Shown here: positions 1 through 8,682 of the stretch, piece by piece
Numbering within the stretch: the stretch's first letter is position 1
Layout: every line of letters starts with the position of its first letter
Source of the DNA: Folioceros fuciformis
Taxonomy: Eukaryota; Anthocerotophyta; Anthocerotopsida; Anthocerotales
Reading direction: 5' to 3'
Assembly: GCA_049999805.1 (NCBI GenBank)
Contig: JBNGIO010004599.1
Coordinates: forward strand, 1-21,924
DNA: 21,924 nucleotides
Position numbers and translations under genes: made by a program
The notes under the pieces: generated by a model
The model's input: the letters and a program-made list of their open reading frames with translations, nothing else
Database searches by the model: none
Told to the model about the DNA's origin: nothing

Positions 1-150
1 TAGACCTATGCATGAGTGGTTTGACCCTTCTTTCCAAGTTGGACTCTTCTTCATAGACCTATGCATGAGTGGTTTGACCCTTCTTTCCAAGTTGGACTCT
101 TCTTCGTAGACCTATGCATGAGTGGTTTGACCCTTCTTTCCAAGTTGGAC
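1..150 (+). repeat. 53-bp tandem repeat, about 2.8 copies
   Basis: A unit beginning TAGACCTATGCATGAGTGG starts at 1, 54 and 107, so the period is exactly 53 bp. Copies are almost identical; the visible differences sit at the unit junctions (TTCATAG versus TTCGTAG). The third copy runs without interruption into the copia pol reading frame at about 150. The array is cut by the window edge, so copy number is a minimum. As 53 is not a multiple of three, the duplication breaks the upstream pol frame. It could be a real slippage duplication or an assembly artefact. Confidence 0.9.
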
Positions 151-1933
151 TTGTTACTTTGGACACTAGCTTAGCAACTGTTCTTCGTGCTTCCTCCTCC
201 TTAGGTGAACCTGCTATGTATAAGGAGGCTATTGAGGGCCCAGAATCCGTTTTTTGGAAGGCAGCCATAGACTTCGAATATAATTCTCTCATAGCCAACG
301 ATACTTGGAAACTAGTCGACTTGCCTAAGGGTCATAAGCCAGTAGCTTGCAAATGGGTCTTTAAAAGGAAGATGAATATTGATGGCAGCGTAGGACATTA
401 TAAAGCGAAACTTGTCGCTAAGGGATATAGCCAAGTGGCTGGCCTGAATTACAACGAGACCTTTGCTCCAGTTGTTAGGTCCACCTCCATAAGAATATTG
501 TTATCTTTGGCAGCCCACTATGGTCTTCATGTTCACCAACTTGATGTTAAGACAACCTTCTTAAGTGGATCACTTGATGAAGAGATTTATATGTCACAAC
601 CAAAAGGTTACCTAGTGGATGTTGGCAAAGTATGTTTGCTACTCAAGACCATATATGGATTTCAAGAATTTAGCAAGGCCTGGAATGAGACTTTTCATGC
701 TTCTCTTGTTGAGTTGGGAGCCACATGTCGTGATGCTGATAGTAGTGTGCCATAGCTGTGACTAGCAGATCAACTTTAAGTAGAGGTACCCCTACCTCCT
801 CCACTCACCATCCCATCCCATCCGTTCCTGAGAGGATAAGTGCCAAACAGACACTGGGTAAACTAGGGCACACAGTAAATAGATTGAAGGTAATTAGATG
901 TTAGGGGTACGATTAGGACGGTTAGTTATGTTCATCAAGAACACAATTGTAATGACCTCCCAACAGCCGTCTCCGGCCTCTTGGATTGAACCTAGCCAAG
1001 GCCTTATAAGGAACGGACATCGATGGGAGGGTCATACTAGGCTGTGAAGGGTCTCACTAAGCAACGTGTGCAGAATTGGATCGTTGCATAGTGTGTGCAT
1101 CTTATGGGATGGAGAGGACTTCCTAATCTTAATAATCTATAGTGATGACAATTTCTTGTTTTGCACTTCTTTGCTTCTTATGGATAGGATTAAAGATGTT
1201 TTGTTATCTCGTTTCGAGATGACGGACTTAGGCTTGTTGAGATTCTCTCAGGGTGTCCAATTTCAATTCTCAGCTGATAGACACCGTAGAAATTCATCAG
1301 GAGCACTATGTTCATCAATTGCTGGAGCACTTTAACATGTTTGATGCTCCTCCAGTATCAATGCCCATGTCCACAGGTCAGAAACTATCCAAGGAGCAGT
1401 GCCCTTCCACTCAAGAGGAGATGGACATCATGTTATCTTGTCCATATAGGTAAGCAAATGGGCAGGGGATCTTGACTCTTGAGGAAGCATTTGCTGCATA
1501 GTGCAATTGGTTGGGAGGCTCTATCATTTCATGGTCGACCAAGAAGCTCACAATTATCTGCTTGTCTTCAACAAAAGCAAAGTATGGAGCTTTATCTCAC
1601 ACAACCCAAGAAGTCATATGGATCCATTCCTTTCGGAGAGGAGTACAACAATTGCCTACAAGACCTGCCAGACTATGGTGTGCCAACCAGCCTGCAATAG
1701 CACTCTCTAGGAATCCAGTTTTTCATACCAGATCAAAACACATAGAAATTACACATCATTTCATGAGGCAGGCAGCAGATACAGGTGTGGTAGAGGTGAT
1801 GTATATTCCAACTGGTGACAATATAATAGATTTACTTACCAAAGCATTGCCCAAGCATTTACATTTGAAGCACACTATTGCTGTAGGGCTAAACCTGGCT
1901 TCATCCCATCATAAGCCAGGCATAGCACACTAG
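114..1933 (+). pseudogene. Ty1/copia retrotransposon pol remnant (reverse transcriptase and RNase H), broken
   Basis: This is a degenerate copia polyprotein C-terminal half. From 114 to 749 the frame carries the N-terminal part of the copia reverse transcriptase (RVT_2 type), with hallmark stretches such as WKLVDLPKGHKPVACKWVFK, YKAKLVAKGYSQ, ETFAPVVRSTSIR, HQLDVKTTFLSGSLDEEIYM and PKGYL. The frame is interrupted by an insertion at about 748-1088 and resumes at 1096 with LIIYSDDN, in place of the usual YVDD active-site box. A frameshift lies near 1281-1290; the next frame reads VEIHQEHYVHQLLEHFNMFD. A stop near 1451 and a deletion follow. The RNase H part runs from about 1505 to 1933 (GGSIISWSTKKLT, LSSTKAKYGALSHTTQE, RSKHIEITHHFMR, DNIIDLLTKAL). 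Integrase and gag lie outside the window or are lost. The several lesions make it non-functional. Confidence 0.93.
748..1088. mobile_element. Solo-LTR-like insertion nested in the copia pol
   Basis: A 341-bp segment starts TGCCATAG and ends GTTGCA, i.e. TG...CA as in LTRs. It is flanked by the direct repeat TAGTG (743-747 and 1089-1093); the match extends to TAGTGTG. Removing the insert with one repeat copy joins GTG (747-749) to TGC (1096-1098) and restores the copia frame (…DSSV|CILWDGEDFLILIIY). That is what a later insertion into an intact pol should do. A TATA-like CTTATAAGG lies near 1000. No coding capacity is seen. Terminal inversion is weak (TGC/GCA), and the element family is not recognised. 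Confidence 0.75.
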
Positions 1934-3369
1934 ACTAGTTGTTCTCACATCATGCTTAGGTGTTCAGGTTTCTTGCTTGAACTTTCCCTTAAGTGTTTGC
2001 AGCTTTTCCCAGCAGTGCTGCAACTCACATGACAATGAGGTAAGGGGCATTAGACAAGCATGGTGAGAAATGTAAGACCCAGGAAGTGTAGGGTGGATAA
2101 AGCGTGGATAAAACTTTCACTCACATGTAATAGCCTGCCCACGTCGAGGTCAGGAGGTATCACCTTTTTCATGTTCTCCAGCCCTAGAAGGATGCCTTCG
2201 CTTTTGCTGTTTTATGTTTTATATTTTTTTTAGGTTAATTTCCTGTTTATGTCGCCTAAGAGGGAGCGTGGAGAAACGCATTTACCGATAATTACACTGT
2301 GTTTAGTCTCATAAACAGAAAACAATTTTTCCTTGTATATAACTATGGCTATTCATTTTATCAAATAACCGTTTTTCCATTTTTCCTTCGAATCTCGCTT
2401 GTCACGCTCGTGCGCCCCCTTCACATCCCAGGATCGCGAAAAGGCTCTGAGTGGGAAGAATACTGCACTGGGCGCTCAGCAGGTGAGATGCAACACCAGG
2501 TCGAGGCCAGCCTGTCCGTATCCTCAGAGACATCCCAGGCCTAATGAAGTGACAGTCCAGACCATAGCTGAACCGTCACCAGCAGCTCTACATCCAAGAG
2601 GCATCAACCATACGCACCAACCGACGCACCTGTTCGCATAGCACCCTGCACAGACACAAGAACCAGCATGAACACTCAACGCTGAAATCAATTCTTAGAC
2701 CGAATGAAAACAAGAGTATATCTGAAACGTTTTCCAAGGCCTTACTGCAATCTTCCACAGCGGAGAAGGGTGAGCTGCTTCTGTGCAGCCATGGCCAGAC
2801 CGTCCACTCTGACCAGCGAAAAGTATGGAGAGAACTCTTGCTGATGCGAATGCCACTACTTTTCCACCGACATTACAAGCAGTCAATGCCGATTTGTTTA
2901 TTGCTTCCTCCACCACATTCCTCTCCTTCATAGTGCTTCCAACAGCTCATTAGAGCGCATGCTATAGCCCATATCAAGTCATGGGATGCTAGCAAAGGGC
3001 TGTCTGCCAAGATATTGCAATTGTGAAAACAGCACGCTTGCCTCCAGTTTCGTGGCACAGCATGTGGCAACATTGACTTCTCAGTTGACTGTCGAAGGCT
3101 CAAACAACAGTTCCTGCGAGCTTGCGCTTGCGTTCCCCGAGAAACGTAGGCGCCAGAAGTATGAAGTAGGTAGAATCAGCTTCCATTTCAAGAAGCAAAA
3201 AGGAAACGAAAGGAGGGAAGCAGCTTGGAGGTTGAGCAACGCAGGCCTTGCTTTCCACACTTGACCGAAGGAAACAGGCAGTCGGCAGGCGAGGTGCAAC
3301 ACCACAGGTTGTTGAAAATGGCAGCCATGCGGTGCGGTGTTTCTGGGTTTGCAGCGAGGAACCCACAGG
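1934..3369. other. Non-coding stretch: copia 3' tail, then intergenic DNA
   Basis: After the RNase H stop, DNA of ordinary composition continues to about 2270. A purine run AAGAGGGAG at 2258-2266, followed by TGGAGAAACGC, could be the polypurine tract and the start of a 3' LTR, but no second LTR is available to prove it. From about 2400 to 3369 there are only short, overlapping open frames on both strands with no recognisable motif. The part next to 3370 should hold the 3' UTR of the O-fucosyltransferase-like gene on the minus strand. No RNA gene is seen. Confidence 0.5.
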
Positions 3370-5133
3370 CTAGCTGCGGCGGCGGCGGCGGCGGTAATTG
3401 CGACTCCCCTGGTGCGCGTCCGTGAAGGTGAAATTGAAAGTGGGCAACGCGTCCTGCGACCGAACAGCGTATGCCGCACAGAGGCGCTGATCGTGGCAGG
3501 TTTGCGTGCCCAACGCGGTCCTCATTCTGACAATGTCGTCGGTGAAGGTGGAGCCTCGACTGCCCATGAAGAGTTTGGCCATGGCACACAGCAGCTTGTC
3601 GAGAGCGGTATGTGCCAGCGCCTGCCCGTCCAGCTTCATCCCGTTCCAAGCATTGGCCCAGTAGAAGTTGTCGGGCGGGCCCAGCTGTTCCGGGCGGCGC
3701 AGAAGCGTGACCGGACCCCCACCCCGCGGATTCGCTGCCAGAAGCTTCTCCAGCAGTGTCAACTCCAAGGGCTTGGCGTCGGTGGCCACGAACACCATGT
3801 TGATGTTGGTGCCTTCCAGCTTCTCCAGGATGCAGTTGGCTATGGCGCCTATGGATGGAAGCTTGCATCCAGCGCTGACGGAGAAAGTGCCTTGCCCGCC
3901 CGCCTGCTTCTGGCAGTTGTCCGCCCAGGCGTGGTAGAAATCGCCCCGCCTCATATGCACTGCCATGTACTGCGGCCCGAAGATGGTCTTCACCAGCCCC
4001 TTGGCGGCCAGGATGATCGCCACATGCGGCTGAGCTACAAGCTTACAAGACAGCCCGGCGAAAGGCAGATTGGGGCTGCTGTACGTCTCCTTGGCCACAT
4101 CCTTGAAGTGGTTCATGTTGTACAGGTCCCCGAAGCTAATGAGGCGATCGCGCAAGCCCCCGAACTCCCGGTGCAGGTCGCGGACAGAGCCCACCTTCTT
4201 CCTGTACTCCCAGCCGGAGAATTCCGCCGGGATTGCCACTCCCTTGGGAAACATCTTCCGGATCCTGTCCAGGTCGCACCTGTCCTTCCAGCACCAGACG
4301 CCGTCGAGCACCGCATCCTTCACCTGCTTCCCGCCCTCCCACAGCCCCTCCATCTCCAGGTATTCCCGGAAAGTGACCACGGTCCGGTTAGCGGACGCCC
4401 CTGATCCCCCGATGCACCGCCGGGCGTGCTCCGCGTCGAACACCAGCCCGTAGTCGTAGCCCGTCAGGCCGTCCCGCTCCGGCATCACCAGCGTCCTGTT
4501 CAGCAGCGTCGCAAGCAGCATGTACCACGTGACGCAGTTGAGGCGGTTGGAAATCTGGCCATAGTCGCAGATGGGCAGCAGGTAGAGCCCAGCGGCTGGC
4601 GTCCAGGTGAGCAAAGCCGAATCCGGCTGCGTGTACTCGTATTTGCCGTCGTCCCGGCAGTATCGCATCGCCTGCAGCTCCTGGTAGGGTGCGCTCCCGA
4701 CGGGGTAGAGCGGCAGAAGCTTGGAGACGTCGGAGCTGGGATACTCCTGCCATGCGCGGCTCTCTTCCGTCCCATTCAATGATGCTGCATTCCCCGAGCT
4801 TCCACCTGATCCGGGTCCTCCTGCTGCTTCGGCTACTGCACGTGTGATCTTGGAATCGACGTCCTCCAACTTGGCCTGAATAAGGGACTGGGAGTCCTTG
4901 AGATCGCGCGCGGCGTCAAGTGTGGACTGGAACAAGGATAGGAGGTGTGCAGAGGTGATGCCCTGCCCGCCCCTTGAATCCGAGGTGGAGCCAGCATCGG
5001 CTGACCAAGCCAACGGGCCCTCTGAAAGTACTCCCACGCGCAACAGCGCCACAGTGGCGGCCACCAGGAAAATGCAGATGGCCAGAACGTAAGCTGGCCT
5101 GATGCCGCCCGAGCTCCACAGCCCCTTCAACAT
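3370..5133 (-). CDS. O-fucosyltransferase-like glycosyltransferase, type II membrane protein
   Basis: A single uninterrupted frame encodes 587 residues. Residues 1-13 are a short cytosolic tail, about 14-34 a transmembrane anchor (YVLAICIFLVAATVALL), and about 55-115 a Gly/Ser-rich, partly helical stem. This is the Golgi type II layout. The catalytic part shows GDP-fucose protein O-fucosyltransferase family signatures: GQISNRLNC (192-200) followed by LLATLLNRTLVMP, AVHMRRGDF (391-399, the HxRR-type GDP-fucose site), MVFVATDAKPLE (446-457) and GSRGSTFTDDIVRMR (524-538). By family it should transfer fucose from GDP-fucose to a protein or glycan acceptor in the secretory pathway; the acceptor cannot be read from sequence. 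The first ATG lies directly before the anchor. The C-terminus ends in six arginines encoded by a GCC-type triplet repeat. No introns are needed. It is divergent from the PC-esterase gene across about 0.8-1.2 kb. Confidence 0.87.
   Translation of the reverse strand: MLKGLWSSGGIRPAYVLAICIFLVAATVALLRVGVLSEGPLAWSADAGSTSDSRGGQGITSAHLLSLFQSTLDAARDLKDSQSLIQAKLEDVDSKITRAVAEAAGGPGSGGSSGNAASLNGTEESRAWQEYPSSDVSKLLPLYPVGSAPYQELQAMRYCRDDGKYEYTQPDSALLTWTPAAGLYLLPICDYGQISNRLNCVTWYMLLATLLNRTLVMPERDGLTGYDYGLVFDAEHARRCIGGSGASANRTVVTFREYLEMEGLWEGGKQVKDAVLDGVWCWKDRCDLDRIRKMFPKGVAIPAEFSGWEYRKKVGSVRDLHREFGGLRDRLISFGDLYNMNHFKDVAKETYSSPNLPFAGLSCKLVAQPHVAIILAAKGLVKTIFGPQYMAVHMRRGDFYHAWADNCQKQAGGQGTFSVSAGCKLPSIGAIANCILEKLEGTNINMVFVATDAKPLELTLLEKLLAANPRGGGPVTLLRRPEQLGPPDNFYWANAWNGMKLDGQALAHTALDKLLCAMAKLFMGSRGSTFTDDIVRMRTALGTQTCHDQRLCAAYAVRSQDALPTFNFTFTDAHQGSRNYRRRRRRS
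3376..3394. repeat. GCG/CGC triplet microsatellite inside coding sequence
   Basis: Just over six GCG triplets (19 bp) lie immediately before the stop codon of the minus-strand O-fucosyltransferase-like gene. On that strand they read CGC and encode the RRRRRR run that ends the protein. Length change in steps of three would alter the tail without shifting the frame. Confidence 0.9.
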
Positions 5134-5944
5134 GCTTTCCGTGAGGGCAGCTGCGGCTCCTGCGGCCGCACTCAGGTGAGCGAACTTTGGCCACGATCTG
5201 CAACATGAAACATCGCCATGTAATAAAACTGCCGCTTGCTTCCCGGCGCCACTCAGGCGGTACCAACTATGTATCTGTCCTAGTGTGGGGTGTTGGGAGC
5301 ATCATGATTCCAGCGCCTTTACGAAGGCACGCCCCCAGCCGCCGTCCTCACAAGACCACATGGCGCTCCAGGGCCGAGGTCATCATCCCCCAAAATATGC
5401 CATCATCTTCTGGACATCTACCTCCATCAAACGCCCAGTCACCACCTATGCTTGTTGCCCGTTTCCTTCGGTAACGGCGTCAAGAACGTGGATTGTAATG
5501 GGCTCCGCAAGTGTTTACGATGCCGTGCAACTGGAATTTCAATGCGTGTATGCAGGATGGATCATGTATGTGGGTTGCTGGTGGATCCTGGATTCCAGAC
5601 CGGTACAGTACTGCGGCCGGCAGGCGCGGGACCATATACATACGTACATCAAATGTATCGTGGGCTGAACCGGCCGATTTGATTGGTGCTTTAGTCAGGA
5701 CCCCAGTACATAGATGCTCTACAGACTGCCACGAGGAGGTGTCCGGATGTCGAACGACATCTCTAAGAGACTTGTACTGCTTTGAAATTCTCTTTTCTTG
5801 TCGTGAAACTCGGCCCTTGGAAGAAGTTTCTTGGAGAGCTCGGGCATTCAACCGGGCAACTTCACATAGCCCCCTTGGTAAACCACCCTGTCCAATTGCT
5901 TGTGGATTCATCCGGCATTTCATTGACGCAAGCTCGACCTGCAT
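5134..5944. other. Intergenic region between divergent glycan-enzyme genes
   Basis: This region lies between the start of the minus-strand O-fucosyltransferase-like gene and the possible first exon of the plus-strand PC-esterase. It should hold the promoter and 5' UTR of both. Several frames are open on both strands (longest on the minus strand, 5480-6187), but none shows a recognisable domain. No clear TATA box stands out. Confidence 0.4.
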
Positions 5945-6120
5945 ATGGGTGCGGGGTTCTGTCGGCTGGCTGGTCTGTGGTTGTGCTGGTTCTTGGCAAC
6001 CGCCTGGCTCACTCGATGGATGAGGACATTTGTTGGGCTCACCAGGCAGAGCATGCTGCCGGAGGCGAATGTCACAGCCAACCAGCGTTTTTGCATAAAT
6101 GCTGCTCTTGCGTGCTTCAG
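5945..6120 (+). other. Candidate signal-anchor exon of the PC-esterase gene
   Basis: An ATG at 5945 opens a frame with the hydrophobic run LAGLWLCWFLATAWLTRW at about residues 8-25, a plausible type II signal anchor. The frame ends at a possible donor CAG|GTGCTG (6120/6121) in phase 2. A possible acceptor GTAGACAG at 6296-6303 continues in the same phase into …FLCMHRADSEAGRWTYDP, the N-terminal part of the esterase. Phase agreement and the expected membrane anchor support the model. The donor is weak and there is no direct proof of splicing. Confidence 0.3.
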
Positions 6121-6313
6121 GTGCTGCAACTTCCTCTGTGACCATGAGTTTACGAAATGAATGCATGTCCAGAGTTACATACTGCATGTGGTAAATCTGC
6201 AGAAACGGGAAGGATGTACATACATTGCTGGTGGCTCTGAATTAATCCACAAGTTGTCGCTTGCTCTCCGCTTGTTTTGAAGTTACTGGGCAATTGTAGA
6301 CAGTTTTCTCTGT

Positions 6314-7654
6314 ATGCATCGTGCGGACAGTGAAGCAGGAAGATGGACATACGATCCAACTCCAAGATACATTCCACCCAACATTGCAGGAGATGATGAA
6401 ACCAATGCCTGTGACGAAAGATGGAGGAAAGCCAAGGACGGGGCAGTGAGCGGGCAGGAGGCCAACAACATTGCGAGGGCACACGTTAATGCAAGCGCTT
6501 GGAAGGTGACCTTGTCCATGCCCGCTGCTGCACGCCTTAAAGATCGCACCTAGACCACAAAGCTTATGAACCCCCATTAATTTATGACACTCCAGACGGG
6601 CAATCTAATTTACAGTCTTGGACGTTGCTGAAGATTGAAATTTTTGTCACAGCTGCTAAAGTTTTTGGTAGGAATGTCACCAGGTCAGGGAAGAGCTGAA
6701 ATGGTACTGGAAGACGAACGAGAGCTGCCCGCTGACACCTTTCAACCGGGAGGACTTCTGCAGGTGAGTGAAGCCATGGACGCCGGATCTGCAGCGCTTT
6801 GCAATCGAAGGCCAACCGATAGAACACAGCTTTGGCAAACACGCTGAGCAAAGATATGACTGCAGACGAGTCGGCCAAGGCAACAACGTCCTGATAGTGG
6901 GTGACTCGCTAAGCCAGGAGGTGATGTGGAGCCTCACGAACCACGTGGTGATCAACACCACGGGGATGCAGCTCCCGCTGAAGCACGAGCAGAGAAGCTT
7001 CCAGGGCTGGCCACTTTGCACGGACGTGTTCCCACACGGGCCCGGATTCCGCATCGGCTACATCCGCAACGACAGACTGTCTGCCGTCCAGCAGCCCATC
7101 ATAGACACCCAAGCCAATTTCTATGAGTGGCCGTGGATCGACAAGCTCGTCGAGTGGAACATATCGTTGTTGCTCCTCAACAAAGGAGCCCACTACGAGG
7201 AAGGCGCTGTCTTCTCCCAATCTCTCACCGACACGTTCGCCATCCTCAGATCTCGCTTCCCCCACCTGCTTGTGGTGTACAGGAACACCCCTCCTGGTAC
7301 GTCACACGCCTACCCACAGCTGCAATACGCTTGTTCTGGGCAAGCTTAGAGCGCAAATGCTGATCGGTCCGGATTGCAGGCCACAGGGATTGCCAGAGCT
7401 ACGACAGGCCGTTGGCAGACCGGCAAGACCCGGCCACCCTCCCGCACCAGTGGGGACAGTTTGGGAGGCAAAACCAGGTGTCCAAGCTCCTCACTCTTAC
7501 CGCAGGCTACATCTTTCTGGACATGGATGCTGCCCTGAGTCTGCGAGGAGACAGCCATCTGGAAGCCGGGGACTGCCTGCACTATTGTCTACCCGGACCC
7601 ATGGATACCTTTCCTCTCCTTTTCTACAATCTTCTCCTCCTCCTGCCGCACTGA
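6314..7654 (+). CDS. PC-esterase / TBL-like putative polysaccharide O-acetyltransferase
   Basis: Exons inferred: 6314-6505 (possibly from 6304), 6672-6763, 6866-7296 and 7380-7654, with all junction phases compatible, giving about 329 residues before any upstream exon. Domain order is that of PC-esterase/TBL proteins: GRWTYDPTPRYIPP, then LKWYWKTNESCPLTPFN with FNREDFCR, then the catalytic VGDSLS (GDS block I), LLLNKGAHY, VVYRNTPPGH across the 7296/7380 junction, and DCLHYCLPG, which supplies the DxxH motif near the C-terminus. Plant TBL enzymes of this family O-acetylate wall polysaccharides in the Golgi. This protein has GAHY where typical TBLs have GHWW, so its substrate may differ. The last three exons are secure. 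The first (6314-6505) is supported by phase and by the GRW…C pattern but is less certain. It lies between two fucosyltransferase genes, which fits glycan decoration. Confidence 0.85.
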
Positions 7655-7860
7655 TGGTCACACCGCTTACTGTCGTGTGTTCACGAAATCGAAACTGTAC
7701 AACAGTAAGCCGAAAGGAAGAAAAGGAAGTATGAGAACTTGACCTCAGGAGTGTGCAGAAATGTTGACCTTCAATCTCTGCTGGCAGTGAACGTGGGTCA
7801 GGTCGTGAAGAGCCACTTTTCTTTTCGCACAAACGCCACAGCCTTCTACTCACCCCATCA

Positions 7861-7869
7861 TATAAAAGG
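7861..7869 (+). promoter_or_regulatory. Possible TATA box
   Basis: TATAAAAGG matches the plant TATA consensus closely. It lies about 0.8 kb upstream of the GT37 start codon and 20 bp before an unassigned 95-codon frame at 7889-8176. Use would imply a long leader or a 5' UTR intron for the GT37 gene; no transcript data are available. Confidence 0.35.
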
Positions 7870-8347
7870 TGTGTCCATGTAGCCTCACATGAAAAGCCTG
7901 GGGCCTGGACACAGATTTCTAGGTCAGGTACTAATTACCAGTGTTGTTTCCATAGCTTCCTCTTGCCTTGTGTCAAAATCTAGGGAAAGGAAACATACCC
8001 TGGGACTTCGAGTCCAGAATCGAGATGTGGGGCGGGGCTCGTTTGCCGATACAGGGCTGATGGGTCCTGTTGCACTGTCCCCTTCTCCGTTAACCCATTC
8101 CCTGCCCAGCAGGAATCAGGTTCGTTTTCAAGTCTCATCATCAAGCACTCACACCACGGTAGTTCAAGGTACCTAATGAATCAGGTGGTGTACACACTGT
8201 ATGTAGTTGTTTTCAGAGTCGTAGCTACAGTTAGCACATGACTCGCTCGCTGCACGGAAACCGTCCCGTTTGGGTCCCCATTTCCGGCCCGGACGTGCCT
8301 GCGCTTCCTTCCTTCAGGCCCAGCGGGCCTTGCCTGTTCTGAGACTG

Positions 8348-8500
8348 CTGCGGCGTGGTCGCATCAGCAACAGCAACAACGTAGTCGGAATCTGTGTCCA
8401 CGACGGCTGAGGCGTGCTCACATCAGCAATCTTGTCCGAATCTCTCCACGGGGGCTGAAGCGTAGTCACCTGAGCACTCTTGGCCGCATCTCCTGGGTTC
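8348..8500. repeat. Three degenerate tandem repeats of about 50-60 bp
   Basis: Copies begin CTGCGGCGTGGTCGCATCAG (8348), CTGAGGCGTGCTCACATCAG (8407) and CTGAAGCGTAGTCACCTGAG (8455). Each is followed by a related block (TCGGAATCTGTGTCCACG, TCCGAATCTCTCCACG, GGCCGCATCTCCTGG). Spacing is 59 then 48 bp, so the unit is eroded. It lies 180-330 bp upstream of the GT37 start codon and might be regulatory, but that is a guess. Confidence 0.65.
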
Positions 8501-8682
8501 GAAAAAGTAGCCCCAAGCCAAGAACGCCGAATATGCACTGCATGTATTTGGAGTCAACTCTGTGGCGGTTGTGGAGGCTGGACAGCCTGTTTTCCTTGTT
8601 TTGGTCTGTCCCTCCCATGACTTGATGCCTGAAGCCAGGCTCGAGCTGAAGCAGCAGCAAAAGCGACAGGGGTAGCGACGCG

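Larger units (their letters stand above)
7655..8682. other. Intergenic region upstream of the GT37 gene
   Basis: It holds the 3' end of the esterase gene and the upstream region of the fucosyltransferase. A good TATA box, TATAAAAGG, lies at 7861-7869, but the first ATG after it (7889) opens only a 95-codon frame without recognisable motifs. Three imperfect tandem repeats lie at about 8348-8500. Nothing else was recognised. Confidence 0.45.

Noticed and set aside
3337-4404. Plus-strand open frame of 355 codons
   Set aside because: It lies antisense to the O-fucosyltransferase-like gene, which has a membrane anchor and family motifs. The plus-strand translation has no recognisable domain and is a by-product of GC-rich codon use.
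5880-6141. Plus-strand stretch reading QLLVDSSGIS…YGCGVLSAG, faintly like an RNase H start
   Set aside because: Only the first few residues resemble RNase H; the downstream catalytic Glu and Asp motifs are not found and no other retroelement sequence lies near.
5480-6187. Minus-strand open frame of 235 codons
   Set aside because: No domain, no hydrophobic pattern and no family resemblance. It overlaps the candidate anchor exon of the PC-esterase on the other strand. Length alone is not enough in this composition.
6283-6549. Minus-strand frame with a signal-peptide-like start
   Set aside because: The hydrophobic stretch is antisense to the esterase N-terminal exon, and no continuation with a domain was found.
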